Assembly (NCBI GenBank): GCA_964036665.1
Contig: OZ038529.1
Span: forward strand, 22,702,060-22,766,059
Length of the DNA: 64,000 nucleotides
Reading direction: 5' to 3'
From: Gordius sp. MW1
Taxonomy: Eukaryota > Nematomorpha > Gordioida > Gordea > Gordiidae
Shown here piece by piece: positions 11,835 to 25,125 of this stretch. A model generated the notes under the pieces. That model saw only the letters and a program-made list of their open reading frames with translations, did not search any database and was not told where the DNA came from. The position numbers were made by a program, and so were the translations under genes. How positions within the stretch are numbered: position 1 is the first letter of the stretch; each line of letters starts with the position of its first letter.

Positions 11835-13135
11835 TTAACCCTCGAGAGCATTCGTGGGGCACCACGCACCCCACGATAGTTATAAACTTAAATCAAAAAC
11901 GCGTTTAAAGACGAACTCATCTGGCCTTTTCAGTAGTCTAATATTTTACCAAGAACTAAATTTGGAGAAAATTTTATAACTTTTGGCCCACTACTTACTT
12001 TTTGAAATATAGCATCTTTTTGACCACAGGGGTCCTGTGTACCCCACGAATAAATGTTTGTATTTTTTTGTATCATCATATGTTTGTGCAATTATAATTT
12101 TTTATGCATTTCCGTTTAATAAAAATATCATTTTAATTTTGATTCATTTCATGGCATATGATGTTAAGGGGTAAAATGAAGCGAGGCATCGAATTAAAAA
12201 ATATAACATGACTTCAGCAAAATGTTAATAATTTTTGTAATATTGTTTAATTATTTGTCAAAATTTATACCAATTAAGAGTAGTTTACAAACATATATTA
12301 AAAATCTTAGATGATTTTAATTATAGTTCGATAGTTATAAGAAGTTAATAAATGGAGGCAAATATACCTAGAGCCCTGCACGGGCCGCACGAAGCCCGAC
12401 CCGGCCCGAGCCCGACCCGATCGGGCTTCGGGCCGGGGTCGGGCAGAATTTAATAGGGCCTCGGGCTCGGGTCGGGCCTGATGAGGCGGCCCGACTTAAG
12501 GCCCGAGCCCGGCCCGATATGACTAAAGCAAACCAATCCTTTATAAAATATGATTTAAACAGACTCAACTCGATATTAAACAAATATCTTCGTACACACA
12601 ATATAGCTTCCAAGCTTCAAGTTTTCCCCCTGTTTTCAATATTTTGACCTAAATTGCAAATCTTATTCTAGTATTTAAATAAATTCATAGTAGCTATTAC
12701 TTTAGAAATTAAATAAGGCAATTTGTTAAAAAGTATTTTATTTGGAACTATTAGATAAAAAATATTTTATAAAGTTAGATTTCCATTTTTAAATTTATTG
12801 GCTGAATCAATTGTAGCGAGTGATAATAAAAATTTCATTTCAAACATCCTAGTTGTAAATTACGATTAATAACAATTTAATGCATTATGTATTTATAAGG
12901 TAAGACAATTTTCAAAAATTTTAAAATAAATTTCTGAAGATTTTTTATTTAAAAAATTGGGTCGGGCTCGGGGTCGGGTCAGGCCAAGAATAAAAAAGTC
13001 GTTCGCGGGCCGGGCTCGGGTAAAATAAAAACTGAGACGTCGGGCTCGGGCAGAAAAAAATTCATTTTGCAGGGCTCTAAATATACCCCACGAATGCTCT
13101 CGCGTTCGGGATTTTCAGGAATACTCGGGGGTTAA
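11835..13135. mobile_element. piggyBac-like non-autonomous element, split by a hAT insertion
   Basis: TTAA followed by CCCTCGAGAGCATTCGTGGGG at the left is mirrored at the right by CCCACGAATGCTCTCG, a short tail and TTAA (13132-13135). TTAA at both edges and CCC-type ends fit piggyBac. An internal CCCACGAATAAATG near 12046 repeats part of the terminal motif. No transposase frame is visible. The GC-rich element at 12369-13079 lies inside it. Confidence 0.65.
12369..13079. mobile_element. GC-ended hAT-type element nested in the piggyBac-like element
   Basis: Perfect 12-bp inverted ends TAGAGCCCTGCA and TGCAGGGCTCTA are flanked by identical 8-bp sequences AATATACC (12361-12368 and 13080-13087). 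Inside each end, about 130 bases of GGGCTCGGGTCGGGC-like sequence flank an AT-rich centre. No coding capacity is seen; the 81-codon open frame at its left end is a by-product of the GC-rich repeat. A related element is at 52361-52765. Confidence 0.85.
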
Positions 13136-13142
13136 ATATTTA

Positions 13143-13320
13143 CATAGGCGTAGCGAGGAGGTTGCAGGGGGGCAGCTGCCCCCCTTTAAATCTAGAAATT
13201 TGATAAAGTTTTATATAATTATAGCTAAAATTTCAAAAAAGTATCATTTTGCTCTCCTTCCTAAATCAATATTGCCCCCCCCCCCCTAGGAAAATGAATC
13301 CAATCCTGGCTACGCCCATG
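13143..13320. mobile_element. Family A MITE with exact 8-bp duplication
   Basis: CATAGGCGTAGCG...TGGCTACGCCCATG flanked on both sides by AATATTTA (13135-13142 and 13321-13328). It inserted right at the right edge of the piggyBac-like element. Confidence 0.85.
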
Positions 13321-13386
13321 AATATTTATACTGTTTAATTTTGTTAGCATTTTTAGTTGTAGTGGAAATCAAACTGGTTGTCATAT

Positions 13387-13812
13387 CAGGCGTGTAGCCA
13401 GGATTCTCTCAAGGGGGAAGAAAAATGCAAAAAATTTTTTTGACACTTTTAGAGTTTGATCTGAAAAAATTCTCAAGTTGCTAATAAGCAAAATTATACA
13501 GTCACTCAATCTGTTTACTTGACATTTTTTAGTACAGCCAAATGAACGGTGTTTAGATAAAAAAAAACAAGTTTTTCATACTTTACAATCAATGGGGGAA
13601 AATTATAATGGTGGGGTACGAGCTTTTAGTCGAAAATTAAATTCGAAAAATTGAATGTATATATTATGTTTCCAGGCTTTTATAAGTGTCTCAAAATCTC
13701 TTAGCTATAATATTTTAACCCATTTAATATAATCATTAATTAAAAAAATTTTTCAAATTTTGGTCAAGGGGATAGAAAATTCCCGCTTTCTGCCCCCTTG
13801 TCTACGCTCCTG
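13387..13812. mobile_element. Family A-related longer MITE
   Basis: Ends CAGGCGTGTAGCCAGG and TTGTCTACGCTCCTG are inverted and resemble family A ends, but the 426-bp interior is different and contains no long C-runs. No clean target duplication. Confidence 0.55.
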
Positions 13813-14795
13813 TGAATTGAAGCAAAATGCTATGATTTGGGGAGTCATTGAAAGATCATGCGGGTAATTGCATTAGACAGGGTAAATAAAAAAAGGAGAA
13901 GGGATTTTAAGTGATATACCTTTGTCGCAACTATTTGAAATTTGGTGACATTAAAATCGATTTTAAAAGATGACCTTACTCCATAACGCCTGGTCTCTCG
14001 AGACTCAAAAATAATAAGCCCGACATTCAGGGTCTACTATAGTAGACGGTGACAACACAATGGACTCGACACACATCCAAATTGCGACCCTAACTTTTAA
14101 AAAATCGTTAATTTTTAAGTTAATCCGTTTTCTAACCCTTTTTTTACAATATTATAAAAAGAAAGATATTATTTAAGACTAAAACAAGGAAATCATCCTT
14201 GATTTAACTTGATTTCTTTACGGTAAAAATATAATATCTCATCATTACACCACTGCACTTCTTATCTATAACGTGATTGTGATATTTCAATTAATTTTTA
14301 AATTATGTTGTCATCGATTGTACAATACAAATAAATCGTCAGCCTCGAATGCCACGTGTCAACTTTTGTAGTGCGCCCCGCGACTAAAAGGAAATTTCGC
14401 AAAGGAGAGTCCGTCCGTCCCTTTATATGTAATATTTGTTAAAATAACATTATATACTTTGTGTTTGCCCTCCCTATTTTATTTCTTGTTGCAACACCCT
14501 TCTCCGTAATTGTGACGTGAAAATTAGTTTATTCGTCCGTTTTACTATCCAGCTACCCTGCCCCCCCCCCGTCCATAATATTTACATAGATTTTGTCGGG
14601 TCTTAAAGTCATTTGTTTAAAGTAATTTGTTTATTACACTGGTCCATCTAACAATTCTCAGGCCAACAACATTTACTAACGATATTAAAGAGTTTCGACA
14701 ATTTTCACCGGGAAGGAGTCAATTCCATATTCTCATTCAATAAAAACAGGTAAGACTCAGACTATTTTTGAAGGAATATAAATTATGTTATTACT

Positions 14796-14961
14796 CATAG
14801 CCGTAGCCAGGGGGGGGGCAGGAAGGGGCGGCTGCCCCCCTCTAAATCCAAAAAATTATCAAAATTTATTACAATTGTGGCTAAAATTTCAAAAAATGAT
14901 CAATTTGCCCCTCCCTAAATCATATTGCCCCCCTCTGATCCAAATGCTGGCTACGCCCATG
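14796..14961. mobile_element. Family A MITE with exact 8-bp duplication
   Basis: CATAGCCGTAGCCAGG...TGGCTACGCCCATG flanked by TTATTACT on both sides (14788-14795 and 14962-14969). Confidence 0.85.
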
Positions 14962-16200
14962 TTATTACTTAAGTAAATAATTGCATGTCTAAGGTCATTA
15001 TCGAACCCATGGGGGGGGGGGGGGGGTGTAGTGCGCTTGACATTGGCTTTATGTCGTCGCCTTTTCCTAATCATGTGATCAAAGAGTTGACATTTGACAC
15101 AGTCCTTTTCCCCTTCTTGTAATGGCTTGCTTGGCACACAGAGTTCTTTTAGATATTTGTTTTAGCACTACTATTGACGACAGCATTTATTACTAGGTTA
15201 GCCGCTGATTTTAAGCTTGATATTTGATAGGGGTTTACATAATGTTGGTATATAAAAAAATATAGGTTTTTTTTATTGATTTCAATATATCGATGATTTA
15301 AAGGGGCTTAAATATCCGTAAATGTGCCATTTAATTAATTAATTCTATAAATGACACGCTAATTAAGAATTTTAATCATAATCATTTTCAATATTTATTT
15401 ATTAATTTATATTTTAAAAATAAAAATATCAAAAAATAACGTTTTAGAGTCGCGTGCAAAAAATATAGTGTCGTCATAGGATGTTACTTGACATGTGGAC
15501 ATTTACTAATAGCTAATGATAGTTTGTTGTGTTGACTTGACAGTACACCTATCAATAGATTAAAGATGTACTTAGTGGTAAGAGTGCGAATTCGTTTTTT
15601 AAAAGCTTTTTCTAAAATTAAACATCGATCAAATGTGAAAGTGACCAAAGAGATAGAGACGGGGGGGGGGGGTGTGTTCACCCCCTTTCTCCACGCCAAT
15701 CCTTTGTTTTTGAGAAATTCTTCTTCTATATTTAAGCTAATTATATCGTATCTATCTATTCTAATGTATAATTATGTTCAAAGTTCAATGCCTAAGCAGA
15801 TATTGTTTCATAGAGTTTAATAGTTATTTTTTAATAAAATCTCTTTAAAAACAGGTGAGAGAAAGGGGTATTCAAAACATATTTATCTTCAAATCAAATA
15901 AAGTTCATATAGCATTACGTAAGTGAATATGTATAAATATTGAACTACAAAAGTGGAAGTTTCATAAAAATACTACTTTACACTTTTTACCCCATGGCAA
16001 ATGGACGACTCGACGTTTCCTAATTGAATTAAGTGTGCTTTTTTTGGGAAGGACCATCATGGGTTAAGAAGGTGGTGGGTAGACAAGGGGCATTTTACTT
16101 TTAGTTTCACTTGTCCGTCTGTCTACTTGTCCCCTCCCCCACCCCATCCACCTATATATACCCTTTGTCCCCCCTTCCCCTACTCTCACTTCCATTGTAA

Positions 16201-16365
16201 CCCGAGGGGGGAGGGGGGGGGCCAGGGAGGGACGGTGCCCCCCTCTAAATCCAAAAATTTGTTAAAATTTATTAAAAATATGGCTAAAATTTTAAAAAAT
16301 GTTCATTTTGCCCCTCCCTGAATCATCATTGCCCCCCTCTAATTCTAAAGCCGACTACGCCCATG
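16201..16365. mobile_element. Family A MITE
   Basis: The left end is lost in G-runs; the right end GCCGACTACGCCCATG and the TAAATCC...ATTATGGCTAAAATTT core identify the family. Confidence 0.65.
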
Positions 16366-17469
16366 GTCATTCTTATAAAGACACCAATACTTTCAGTAGT
16401 CTTTAAAAGTTTTACTTTTGTTATTAGTAAACTGACCCCTAGGACACTCTTTTAAGACGGGAAGGGGGGAAAAGACTGAGGGGGGGGGGAGAGAATGGCT
16501 TTTGAAGGAAGGACAGTCGGCGTTGGCCTACATTTACAACAGTCCAGTCTAATCGATTTTTTGGGCCCATACCTCTACAAGCTTTTACCCCGCAAAAACT
16601 AATATTCCTTTGAATTTTTTTGGCGGGGAGCGGGGGGGGGGCAAGGTACCATTCCTTTAAACCCCGATTTCCAATGGGCTAGCGCATGCCGGTCCAAGGT
16701 CTCGGCCATTATTATCACTAATGGAAAAGAGACCCCTTTGTGTCTCCTCCTTCCATTAATTTCCACTTTCACATGGTCAGTCGGTATCTCCTTTTTGCCC
16801 ATACATATAATACCTGTGCGTCAGGTCATACAAGGTAGTTAGTTAGTTTTTGTCTAGCCCAATGTCCGATATTGTCCCTTTTTTTCTTTTTCCATGACTC
16901 AATGGCTAATTTTTTGTTCGTGCGAGCTTAGCTATGATTAGTGGCAATAGTAGGGATGGGCAAAATGATTAATTTTATGGAAACATTTACTATAATTTCA
17001 GTTATTATTAAAAAAAAATAGTTTTAAGGGGGGGGGGGGGAAGGTGCCATGCCTCCACTTAGCTTAGGTCATGCTTGTCCAATAACGTACGCAAGGCCGC
17101 GGATTTCGGAAAAAATGTTTTTTATTTGCTTATATCGCATTATTTAATAAATATTATGAAATGTTGTTACTCAATTAACTATGAGCACTTATATTCAACT
17201 AAGTATTTTTACGCGTTAATTTATTTTTCCGGGATTTTCCTTGTGGTTATAAAACGTAAGCATTTCATATGAATTCCTCGATCATTTAAATAAATATTTA
17301 TATTTTGTGTCAAAAAAATTAATCATGTTAAATAAGAACCTGCTGCTGGTAAGATTTTTAAATGATTAATAGTTATAATAATTTTAGATTTAGTTCATGT
17401 GGAACACGGACCTGCTGTTTAATATTTAAATTTGGCTGGACAAACTCACATGGATGCTACATTATGCTC

Positions 17470-18732
17470 CATGGGCGTAGCCAGGTTTTGGATTGGGGGG
17501 GGGGGGGGCGAAACGTTTAAAAGTTCAATTAGGGGGGGGGGGGAGCAAAACATAATTTTTTTTTTAATTTTTGGGTATTTGGGCCATTCCATGACAAATC
17601 AAAACGTTTTCGACCGACCATTTCAGATCAGGATAATTTTTGGCAAGGGTGTAGGCCTCATTTATTAGAAGTAATTTCTGAAAATTTTAGCCATTTTGGG
17701 CCAATACTTTTTAAGTTATGGAGGTCTTAAGGGCCAAAATCACGTTCGGGAGCGTTTTAAGGATTTTACTATTTTTCTCTTCTTTTTAAAAGTAATTGCG
17801 TTATTCACTCAAATTTTGGTGCATTTTGTTTCTAAAAAAATTCTCTATCGAAAAATTTAACCAAAACCTCAAGCTTTTGCGGTTAATTTTTTGTTGTTAA
17901 ATTAGTGAAAAATCTTAAAAACAAATTACCCTGTTGTAAATGAAATTACCAGTTTCACAATGTGCACTCCTTTATAACCCATTATCATATTTCAATCATA
18001 AAAAGTTTAGGATCGGATACGAGATGATCAAAAATCCTAAAAATTACATTTCCACCAAATTTATAGATGGCGGTATAATCAATTATTGCAAGAACATATT
18101 ATGGTGTTTGCTTTTTATCACATTGCAAATTTATAAAAAATATATGGTAAATAAATAATATTGGAATAAAAATAAACTTAAATTTTGATCTTTTTATCTG
18201 CACAATGGGCAATTATCCGAGTGAAAATTAGATCTTAAATTTTAACTTAAATAATATAGTGGTAGGCTAATATTAATGTGAGGTTGAAAAAAAAATATTA
18301 ATGGCAAAATTGCTCATTTATTTTATTTTTGTATTGTACTGATATAATCAATGCTAAAAATAAAAAATTTGTGCAGGATGAAAGGTGTTTTAAATTTTTT
18401 TGCTTGCTAGTTGTTACCATTTTGTATTTTAATTAAAATTAAAGTTATTCTCAAACTCGGTTACTTGCCCATCGCGCAGATAAAAGTTTAAAATTTAAGT
18501 TTATTTTTATTCCAATATTATTTATTTACCATATATTCTTTATAAATTTGCAATTTGATAAAAAACAAACACCATAATAGGTTCCTGCAATAATTGATTA
18601 TACCGCCATCATCTAATCCTGATCTGAGATGGTCGGTCGAAAATCGTCTCTTTTGTTGATGAATAGACATGGAATGGCCCATTTGCATTGAAATTTTTTT
18701 TGCCATTTGGGGGCCCCCTGGCTACGCTCATG
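17470..18732. mobile_element. Foldback element with family A ends
   Basis: The outer ends CATGGGCGTAGCCAGG and CCTGGCTACGCTCATG are family A-type. Internally a long arm (about 17580-18220) is repeated inverted at about 18690-18460, sharing ACCGACCAT, TGGCGGTATAATCAATTATTGCA and AATATTGGAATAAAAATAA. The right arm lacks a block of about 400 bases present in the left arm. The two open frames at 17940-18158 and 18518-18706 share a peptide because of this arm and are not genes. Confidence 0.65.
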
Positions 18733-18788
18733 TATAGATCTTTAATCAAATTGCATAAAAAAAATTTCTATAAATTTTTTCGATATTT

Positions 18789-18843
18789 GAAGAAAAAATT
18801 TGAACCCCCCCCCCCAAAAAAAAAAAAAAATCCTGCGTACGCC
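18789..18843. mobile_element. Family A MITE, 3' end only
   Basis: C12 then A-run and TCCTGCGTACGCCCCTG. The CTGCGTACGCCC ending matches the subfamily at 21412-21662. Confidence 0.45.
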
Positions 18844-19562
18844 CCTGCTGTTTGTTTATTTGAAAAAAATCGTAATTTTATATCTTCAACAAAGTTAAAA
18901 GCGGAATCTTCGTCTGTGACAAGAGGGAACAAGGGTGGGGAAGGGGTGTTGGTAAAGAAACACCTAGGTAAACAAAAGGAACACGCATTCGGCTCGATGA
19001 CATAAAAGTAAGCAGAGATACTAGGAAAATTATAGGGAGGGGGCCATCCAAGGTAATTGATTTCTCCAATAAGGAAAACGTTAGGGTTGTTATATAATAC
19101 GAATACGCCTACCTTCGTTATCAGGGTATCTTTACCCCCCCCCCCCCCATTGTTGGGCCATTTTGGTCGTCAATTTTGAAATTGATGTTGGTAAAGAAAC
19201 CTGATGCAAAATATAAAGATTTAAATTGTTTTTTGGGGCGATATTTTTATAACTCAATGTCATAAAACGTACATTTTTGTCGTATAGTCTAGTTTCTGAT
19301 TCTGATAGATATAATAAGTTCATTTTATGTCGAATTCGCCCCAACACCCTCCCCCCCCCCCTTATTAAATTTAAAACAAACAACAATTTGACTTTGCTTC
19401 TTCGTCTCCCCTTCTGTTTCTCGGTAAAAGGTTGGTGTGTGTGCTGCGCGTCTATCAATTAAACATTGACGAATATTTATTTTTGCCCTTAATGTTAGCT
19501 CACAATTAACCCTCACCCCCTCCAAGCCATTTGAAATAATTTGTGGGTGAAAAGCCCTGCCC

Positions 19563-19712
19563 CATGGGCGTAGCCAGCATTGGAATTTGATGGGGGGGGA
19601 TAAAGATTTAGGGAGGGGCAAATTGATCATTTTTCAAAATTTTAGCCATAATTTTAATAAATTTCATCAAATTTTTGGACTTAGAGGGGGTAGCCACCCC
19701 TCTATGCCTCCT
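19563..19712. mobile_element. Family A MITE, right end lost
   Basis: CATGGGCGTAGCCAGCATTGG followed by the typical core through GGACTTAGAGGGGGTAGCC; the right terminal motif is missing. Confidence 0.65.
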
Positions 19713-19979
19713 TGTTTTACATATTAGCTAATCGAGATATTTTGGCGAAAAGTATCTTTGGTAAATCTTGTAACTATGTTTAAGGAGGAGGGACATTATA
19801 ATTTTTTTCGCAATTTTTTATCATCAATTTGTTATTTTATAATAATTATTTTTTAATCCCTCGAATGCTCCTGCTAATAAATATCTTAAAAGTATTGTTA
19901 TTTTAAGTATCTTAAAGAGGGGGGGGGGGGCTTCTTCCTAGCGGGGGGGGGGTGATGGTTCTAGCTTTGTAACCATGTC

Positions 19980-20800
19980 GGTACTGAAGCTTCCTTACCT
20001 ACCTACCTTCTCCAACTTTTCTCCTTCGAATCCATACAACCAACGCATCTGTCTACTTACTACTCTGACTGACTAACTAACTGCTGCTCTGCCGAGATGC
20101 GATGCGCTAGTGCAAAAGCTATGGCCTATGGATATTCCTCTCGTCCCCTGCCCTGCCTGTGTGAAAGGAGCAAGCTAGCGATTATATAAAACCAAAATGC
20201 CTTTCCCCCTCCCTCTCCTCTCTTTTCCCTAACTTTCCTTGCCCCCCCCCACACGTTCTGGAATATTAACAATAGAGTCCCATTCCTCTAGCGGGCTACC
20301 TAGGGGGGGGGCTGGGCGTAGCCAGCATTGGAATTAAAGGTGGGGGGCAATAATGATCTAGGAAGGGGCAAAATGAGCATTTTTTCAAATTTTTTCCATT
20401 AATTTAATAAGTTTCAACAAATTTTTGGATTTAGAGGGGGGCAGCCTCCCCCCCTAGCTACGCCCATGGTGTGGGGGGGGGGGAGGGGTTAACATGGTCG
20501 TCCCCTCTCCTATCCCATATATATATATATTACACCTCGGTCCGTCGTCCACTATAATGCTACTACTGCTATGCTACTACTACAGTTACAGTTATATTAT
20601 TATAACACATCACATCATCATACATAACCTAACAACACCGCACCCAACTACTACCTAGCTTAGCTGGCTCGCTCACATATATATATTTTACTACAACATG
20701 TAGAGGAGTTGTTAGATAGATTTATGTATTTTATTACTATATTACATGTATTACTACTACTACTACATAGGACGTGTGAATAGCCAGTCCCCTCCCCCCC
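19980..20800. other. Pyrimidine-rich, simple-repeat patch
   Basis: Base composition changes to C/T-rich with CTAC/TACC, (AT)n near 20517-20530 and TACTAC repeats, and a TTATATAAAA box near 20175. It could be an upstream promoter or 5'UTR of the zinc-finger gene at 28 kb. Support is compositional only. Confidence 0.25.
20312..20467. mobile_element. Family A MITE
   Basis: GGGCGTAGCCAGCATTGG to TAGCTACGCCCATG with the standard core between. Confidence 0.75.
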
Positions 20801-21411
20801 ACCCCCTGTGCGAATTTATGTATCTAAAGTAAATTTTTGTTTAATTAATGAAAAACACAAAGATCTCTACTCCCCAACCCCTGCCCTACCCCCTCCCCTA
20901 CTACTTGCCTGCGACATTGGCTTAACACATCAATTACATTTTGGCCGAGCAAAATACCTTTTACCTCCCCCCCCCTTCCTTCTTTTCTTACCAAAAGTGT
21001 CCGAAATTATTTGTCAACCCTAAATAATTGGATGGTCATTTCTTGGTCGTAAATCTCGTAGCCGTATATCATTGAACACCAACTCGAAGCTTATTATTTC
21101 TTTTTGATTCCTTTAATTTACACCACCTGATCAGGTATATCATGAACTAACTCTTAATTTTGATCAACATGCATTTTGTAAACTGCGGTTATTAATTAAA
21201 ACTTTTTGCGTAGACATTGCTGCCCTAAATTTTCTCATTTTAAAGGTGGGTTAAAATAAGTTGCTAATTAAATGTTAAGGCTTTTATATCTGAAAATTTG
21301 ACTTAGAAGTTAGAACCATTTGCCTTCTTATTTATAGTTTATTAGGAGATTTATTACTAAAGGGTAGGGTAAAGTAAGGACGTCTTGAATACACATAAAC
21401 TTAAATATCTC

Positions 21412-21662
21412 CATGGGCGTACGCAGGTTTTGAATTAGAGGGGGGCAGATTAAAAAAAAAATTTTTTCTAAAATTTTCCTGAGAGCAAAAAAAAAAAAAA
21501 AAAAAAAAGGTCTCGACTGTTCGGAGGGGGGGGGGGGGAGCCACATTAGGGTGGGGCAGAGCAAAATTAGGGGGGGGGGGCAAAACAAATTTTTTTTAAT
21601 TCTTGAGGGTTTTTGTATTGAAAAAAATCTTATTCTGCCCCCCCCCCCTGCGTACGCCCATG
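21412..21662. mobile_element. Family A variant MITE (GGGCGTACGCAGG ends) with exact duplication
   Basis: CATGGGCGTACGCAGG and CCTGCGTACGCCCATG form perfect inverted ends; AATATCTC flanks both sides (21404-21411 and 21663-21670). The interior has A20+ and G12 runs. Confidence 0.85.
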
Positions 21663-22559
21663 AATATCTCTGTGTTTGAATGAAAGGCAAAATTTAAATT
21701 TTGGATTTTTAGGCTATATCTTGTGGGTCAGCAACATGCAAATGAGAACGAAATTTAATCATCGCTAACGACATCAAATGATCTCAACAAACCATCCAAT
21801 CCATAACAATACCAACTAGTTGTGCCTCTAGAAAACTTTTAAAAGTATATTTAATATATATCACATTTTTCAAAAGTAATTTATATAGGTTTATTATTTT
21901 TGTAAATGTGATTTAATAAGGGCCAAAAAACGGTGAATAAAGGGTCAAGCACGTTTTTTACGTTTTTATTTTTAATAACCAGCGCATACAAATAGTATTT
22001 TAATTTAATAATATTATTTTTATACGTCAACCCCACCCAGTTAATCATTTTGTCAATGAATAATGATTTTGCCATATTGCAAATGGCGGCACCTCGGTGA
22101 TATTAATGTTATCAAGGGTTTGGTTTGTCGTCATGTATTTCAACGTTTATTAATATTCTAATTTCAACAAAAATTTTGCGAAAAATTATTATTACGAACA
22201 AGGGGGGGGGGAGTAATGTACCAATTAAACCCCGCCCCCCCCCCCCACCCCTTCCCCTGGCTATCACCTTCTTGGGAAATAAAATTTCAAGTGTTTTCTC
22301 AATAAAAAATCGTAAAAATTTGGGTCAATTATAGCCCCCAAAACGAGGTATTTAAATAGTCCGTTCATCATTTAATGTGACGACAAGTGTCACATCAATT
22401 TACATACGAGATTGACATTATTAGCCCACCCAGCCTATCCATTACCTCTACCTGTACTTTTGCCACATCCAAGCGTATGTCAATCTTGCATAAACACGCA
22501 ACCTACACGCATGCATTTAAATGGGTAAAAGAGATGACTAATTTTATATGAGAGAGGTA

Positions 22560-22720
22560 CATGGGCGTAGGGGGCAGGGAAGGGCGGCTGCCCCCCTTTA
22601 AATCCATAAATTCTTTAAATTTTATTATAATTATGGCTAAAATTTCAAAAAATAATTATTTTTCCCCTCCCTAAATCATTATTGCCCCCCCCCCCCCATC
22701 TAATTCCAATGCTGTCCACG
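22560..22720. mobile_element. Family A MITE with exact 8-bp duplication
   Basis: CATGGGCGTAGGGG to GCTGTCCACG, flanked by GAGAGGTA on both sides (22552-22559 and 22721-22728). Confidence 0.85.
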
Positions 22721-22931
22721 GAGAGGTATAATGGTTTATAGCTAAACTCCTAGGCACTTTTTAAAATTATTATAATTTGCCACTTTACTGCCTTAACTCA
22801 AATTGACTGGGATTTATATAACAAAACGGCCCCATTAAAGTTTAGATCAATTAGAATTGTAATTTTTATGTGCGAGGAGGAGCTAGCTGAAAAGATAAAA
22901 TATTTTTGGCCGACAAAAATTAACTAACCGG

Positions 22932-23100
22932 CATAGGCGTAGCCAGGGGGTGGCAAGGAGGGGCGGCTGCTCCCCTATAAATCTAGATTTTTTTTTGAAA
23001 GTTTATATAATTATCCTAAAATTTCAAAAAAAGTATCATCTTGTCCCTCCCTCAATTATTATTGCCCCCCCCTCTGAATCCAATCCTGGCTGCGCCCATC
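22932..23100. mobile_element. Family A MITE
   Basis: CATAGGCGTAGCCAGG to TGGCTGCGCCCATC with the usual core. Confidence 0.75.
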
Positions 23101-23362
23101 CTTACCGGGCCCTATCTAATGTAAATTGGCGAGGGTCTAAGGTCAGGATTTTCTGAATATACGCGTTTTGGAAGTAGTTTTTCGAAAAAATTTAGGTTTA
23201 GACAGTTCAGTAGGACGATGGCCTCTTTCTAACTTATTTTATAATTTTCTCACATATCGACCATATCCCTATCATAACTTTCTCTCTCCTCAATTGTCTT
23301 TTTTTTACTATTATAACTTTTCTAATATGTAACATAACTTCTGTCATCTGTCCTGCCTTTTC

Positions 23363-23385
23363 CCTCTCTCTCTCTCTCTCTCTCT
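23363..23385. repeat. (CT)n microsatellite
   Basis: About eleven CT units in a row, directly visible. Confidence 0.9.
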
Positions 23386-23658
23386 AATTACTAGGTCGTT
23401 GATCTTCCCTTTTTCTCTCCGTTTAAAAGTGAATTCGCTTTCTCCTTGTGTTGTTGTTGTCGCAACTTTTACGTTGGAAAAACAGGGGAGGGAGGCAGGG
23501 GACCAATGTTTTATAAATTTAAAGCCATTGAACCTAAGGCCTTTAGTATGGAGTTAAAGGGAAAGTGATGGAACAATGATATATTAGAATTTTTTAGACA
23601 GAGCTTATTAAGATTTCTTTTTTCCAATTTTATTTTTGTAATTTAGTGATCACTACTC

Positions 23659-23826
23659 ATCGGCGTAGCCAATATGGGAATTAGAGGGGGACAATAATCA
23701 TTTAGTGAGGGGCAAAAAAAACAGTTTTTTAAATTTTAGCCATAATTTTAATAAATTATAACCAATTTTTGGATTTAGAGGGGTGTAGTAGCCCCCCCCT
23801 GCCCCCCCCCCCCTGGATACCCTTAT
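23659..23826. mobile_element. Family A MITE
   Basis: CGGCGTAGCCAATATGGG at the left, core with GGCAAAAAA and C-runs, right end CTGGATACCCTTAT eroded. Confidence 0.65.
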
Positions 23827-24956
23827 TTAACTACTATATACCCAAATATCTAGAGAGACGTGTTTACTTTTCAATTACAAAGCCTCCCCCCCTTGCTAAT
23901 CATTGGGTCCGTGTTAAATTTCGTCTAACCGGAAACGCTCATTATTATTTGACAATAACACTTTATTTGGTGTTCAAATAGAAAGAAAATGGCGAAATTG
24001 TGTCATAAATCTAAATTATGAATAATATTTTGAATAATACTTAGCAAATTACATATTACTAATGAGCTGACTGTTATTTTTATAAAAAGTCAGAATTTTA
24101 GTCTTTTTAATAACGGTTTTTTAAAGTGTCTGCCCTTAGCAGCTGATCTGATAGCCTAGCGTACCTTCCACTTCTTTCCCGCCCAATAATTTTGAGATAT
24201 ATATATACCCCAATTTACTCTTTGAAAACAAAGTTGATTAATTTTCGCGTTGATATGTGAGAGAAGAGGTGGTGGTGTTGTGTTGCTAGACGACACTCAT
24301 CTTAATCATAATGATTATTTCCCATCTATCATCGATAGCCCGTCTAAATCTATCTTGTATCTTAAACCATTTCGACACCTAGTCAAACTTCCATTTATCA
24401 TCATTTAGGTGACTTCCTTACGGAGGTGTGATTATTATTAGGCTATTAAGGCTTTGAAAGATAGAGATTGATGGATCTATCTTCATATTTTTATCAATCA
24501 AAAGATGGATAACATTCATCCCCTCCCCCCCCCCCCCCCCGCCAGTTTTCCAACACCTAAAATATTTATGAAGGATTGGCCTAAATTAAAATGGACTCTA
24601 GCAGTAAACAAGCTCATCCCCCTTTCCCTTTTCTCTACCTAAAAATATATCATTTTTATTTTGACACTTCGATTAACTCAACACTACGACGTTTCTTGAG
24701 TCATAACATAACTCATCACCACGGACACGCTTGTTAAGGTGGAGGGGAGATGGGTCAAAATGTCACATGCGTTGCGACGTGTCATTTAATCTGAGTGACA
24801 TTCTGTCCCACCATTGGTCACATTGTCACCAAGATGTCCTGGTGTCATCGACCTTTAGAGATATCCACTCGTTAAATTAACAATATAATTTGTCTCGAAA
24901 TCAAATAGTTTTGTAACAGCAGCGGCGTTTTGAAGACGTTTTATTTTTAATGATAT

Positions 24957-25125
24957 CATGGGCCTAGCCAAGGGGGAGGGGCAGTTGCCCTCTCTAAATC
25001 TAAAAATTTGTTGAAATTATTAAATTATGGCTAAAGTTCATAAAAGTTATCATTTTGCCCCTCCCTAACTGAACTTTCAAACCTTTTGCCATCCCCCTCT
25101 AATCCAAAACCTGGCTACGCCCATG
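24957..25125. mobile_element. Family A MITE
   Basis: CATGGGCCTAGCCAAGG to TGGCTACGCCCATG; clear inverted ends and family core. Confidence 0.75.

Noticed and set aside
12368-12613. 81-codon Arg/Ala/Gly-rich minus-strand frame
   Set aside because: It lies on the GC-rich arm of the hAT-type element; open only because of the GGGCTCGGG repeat.
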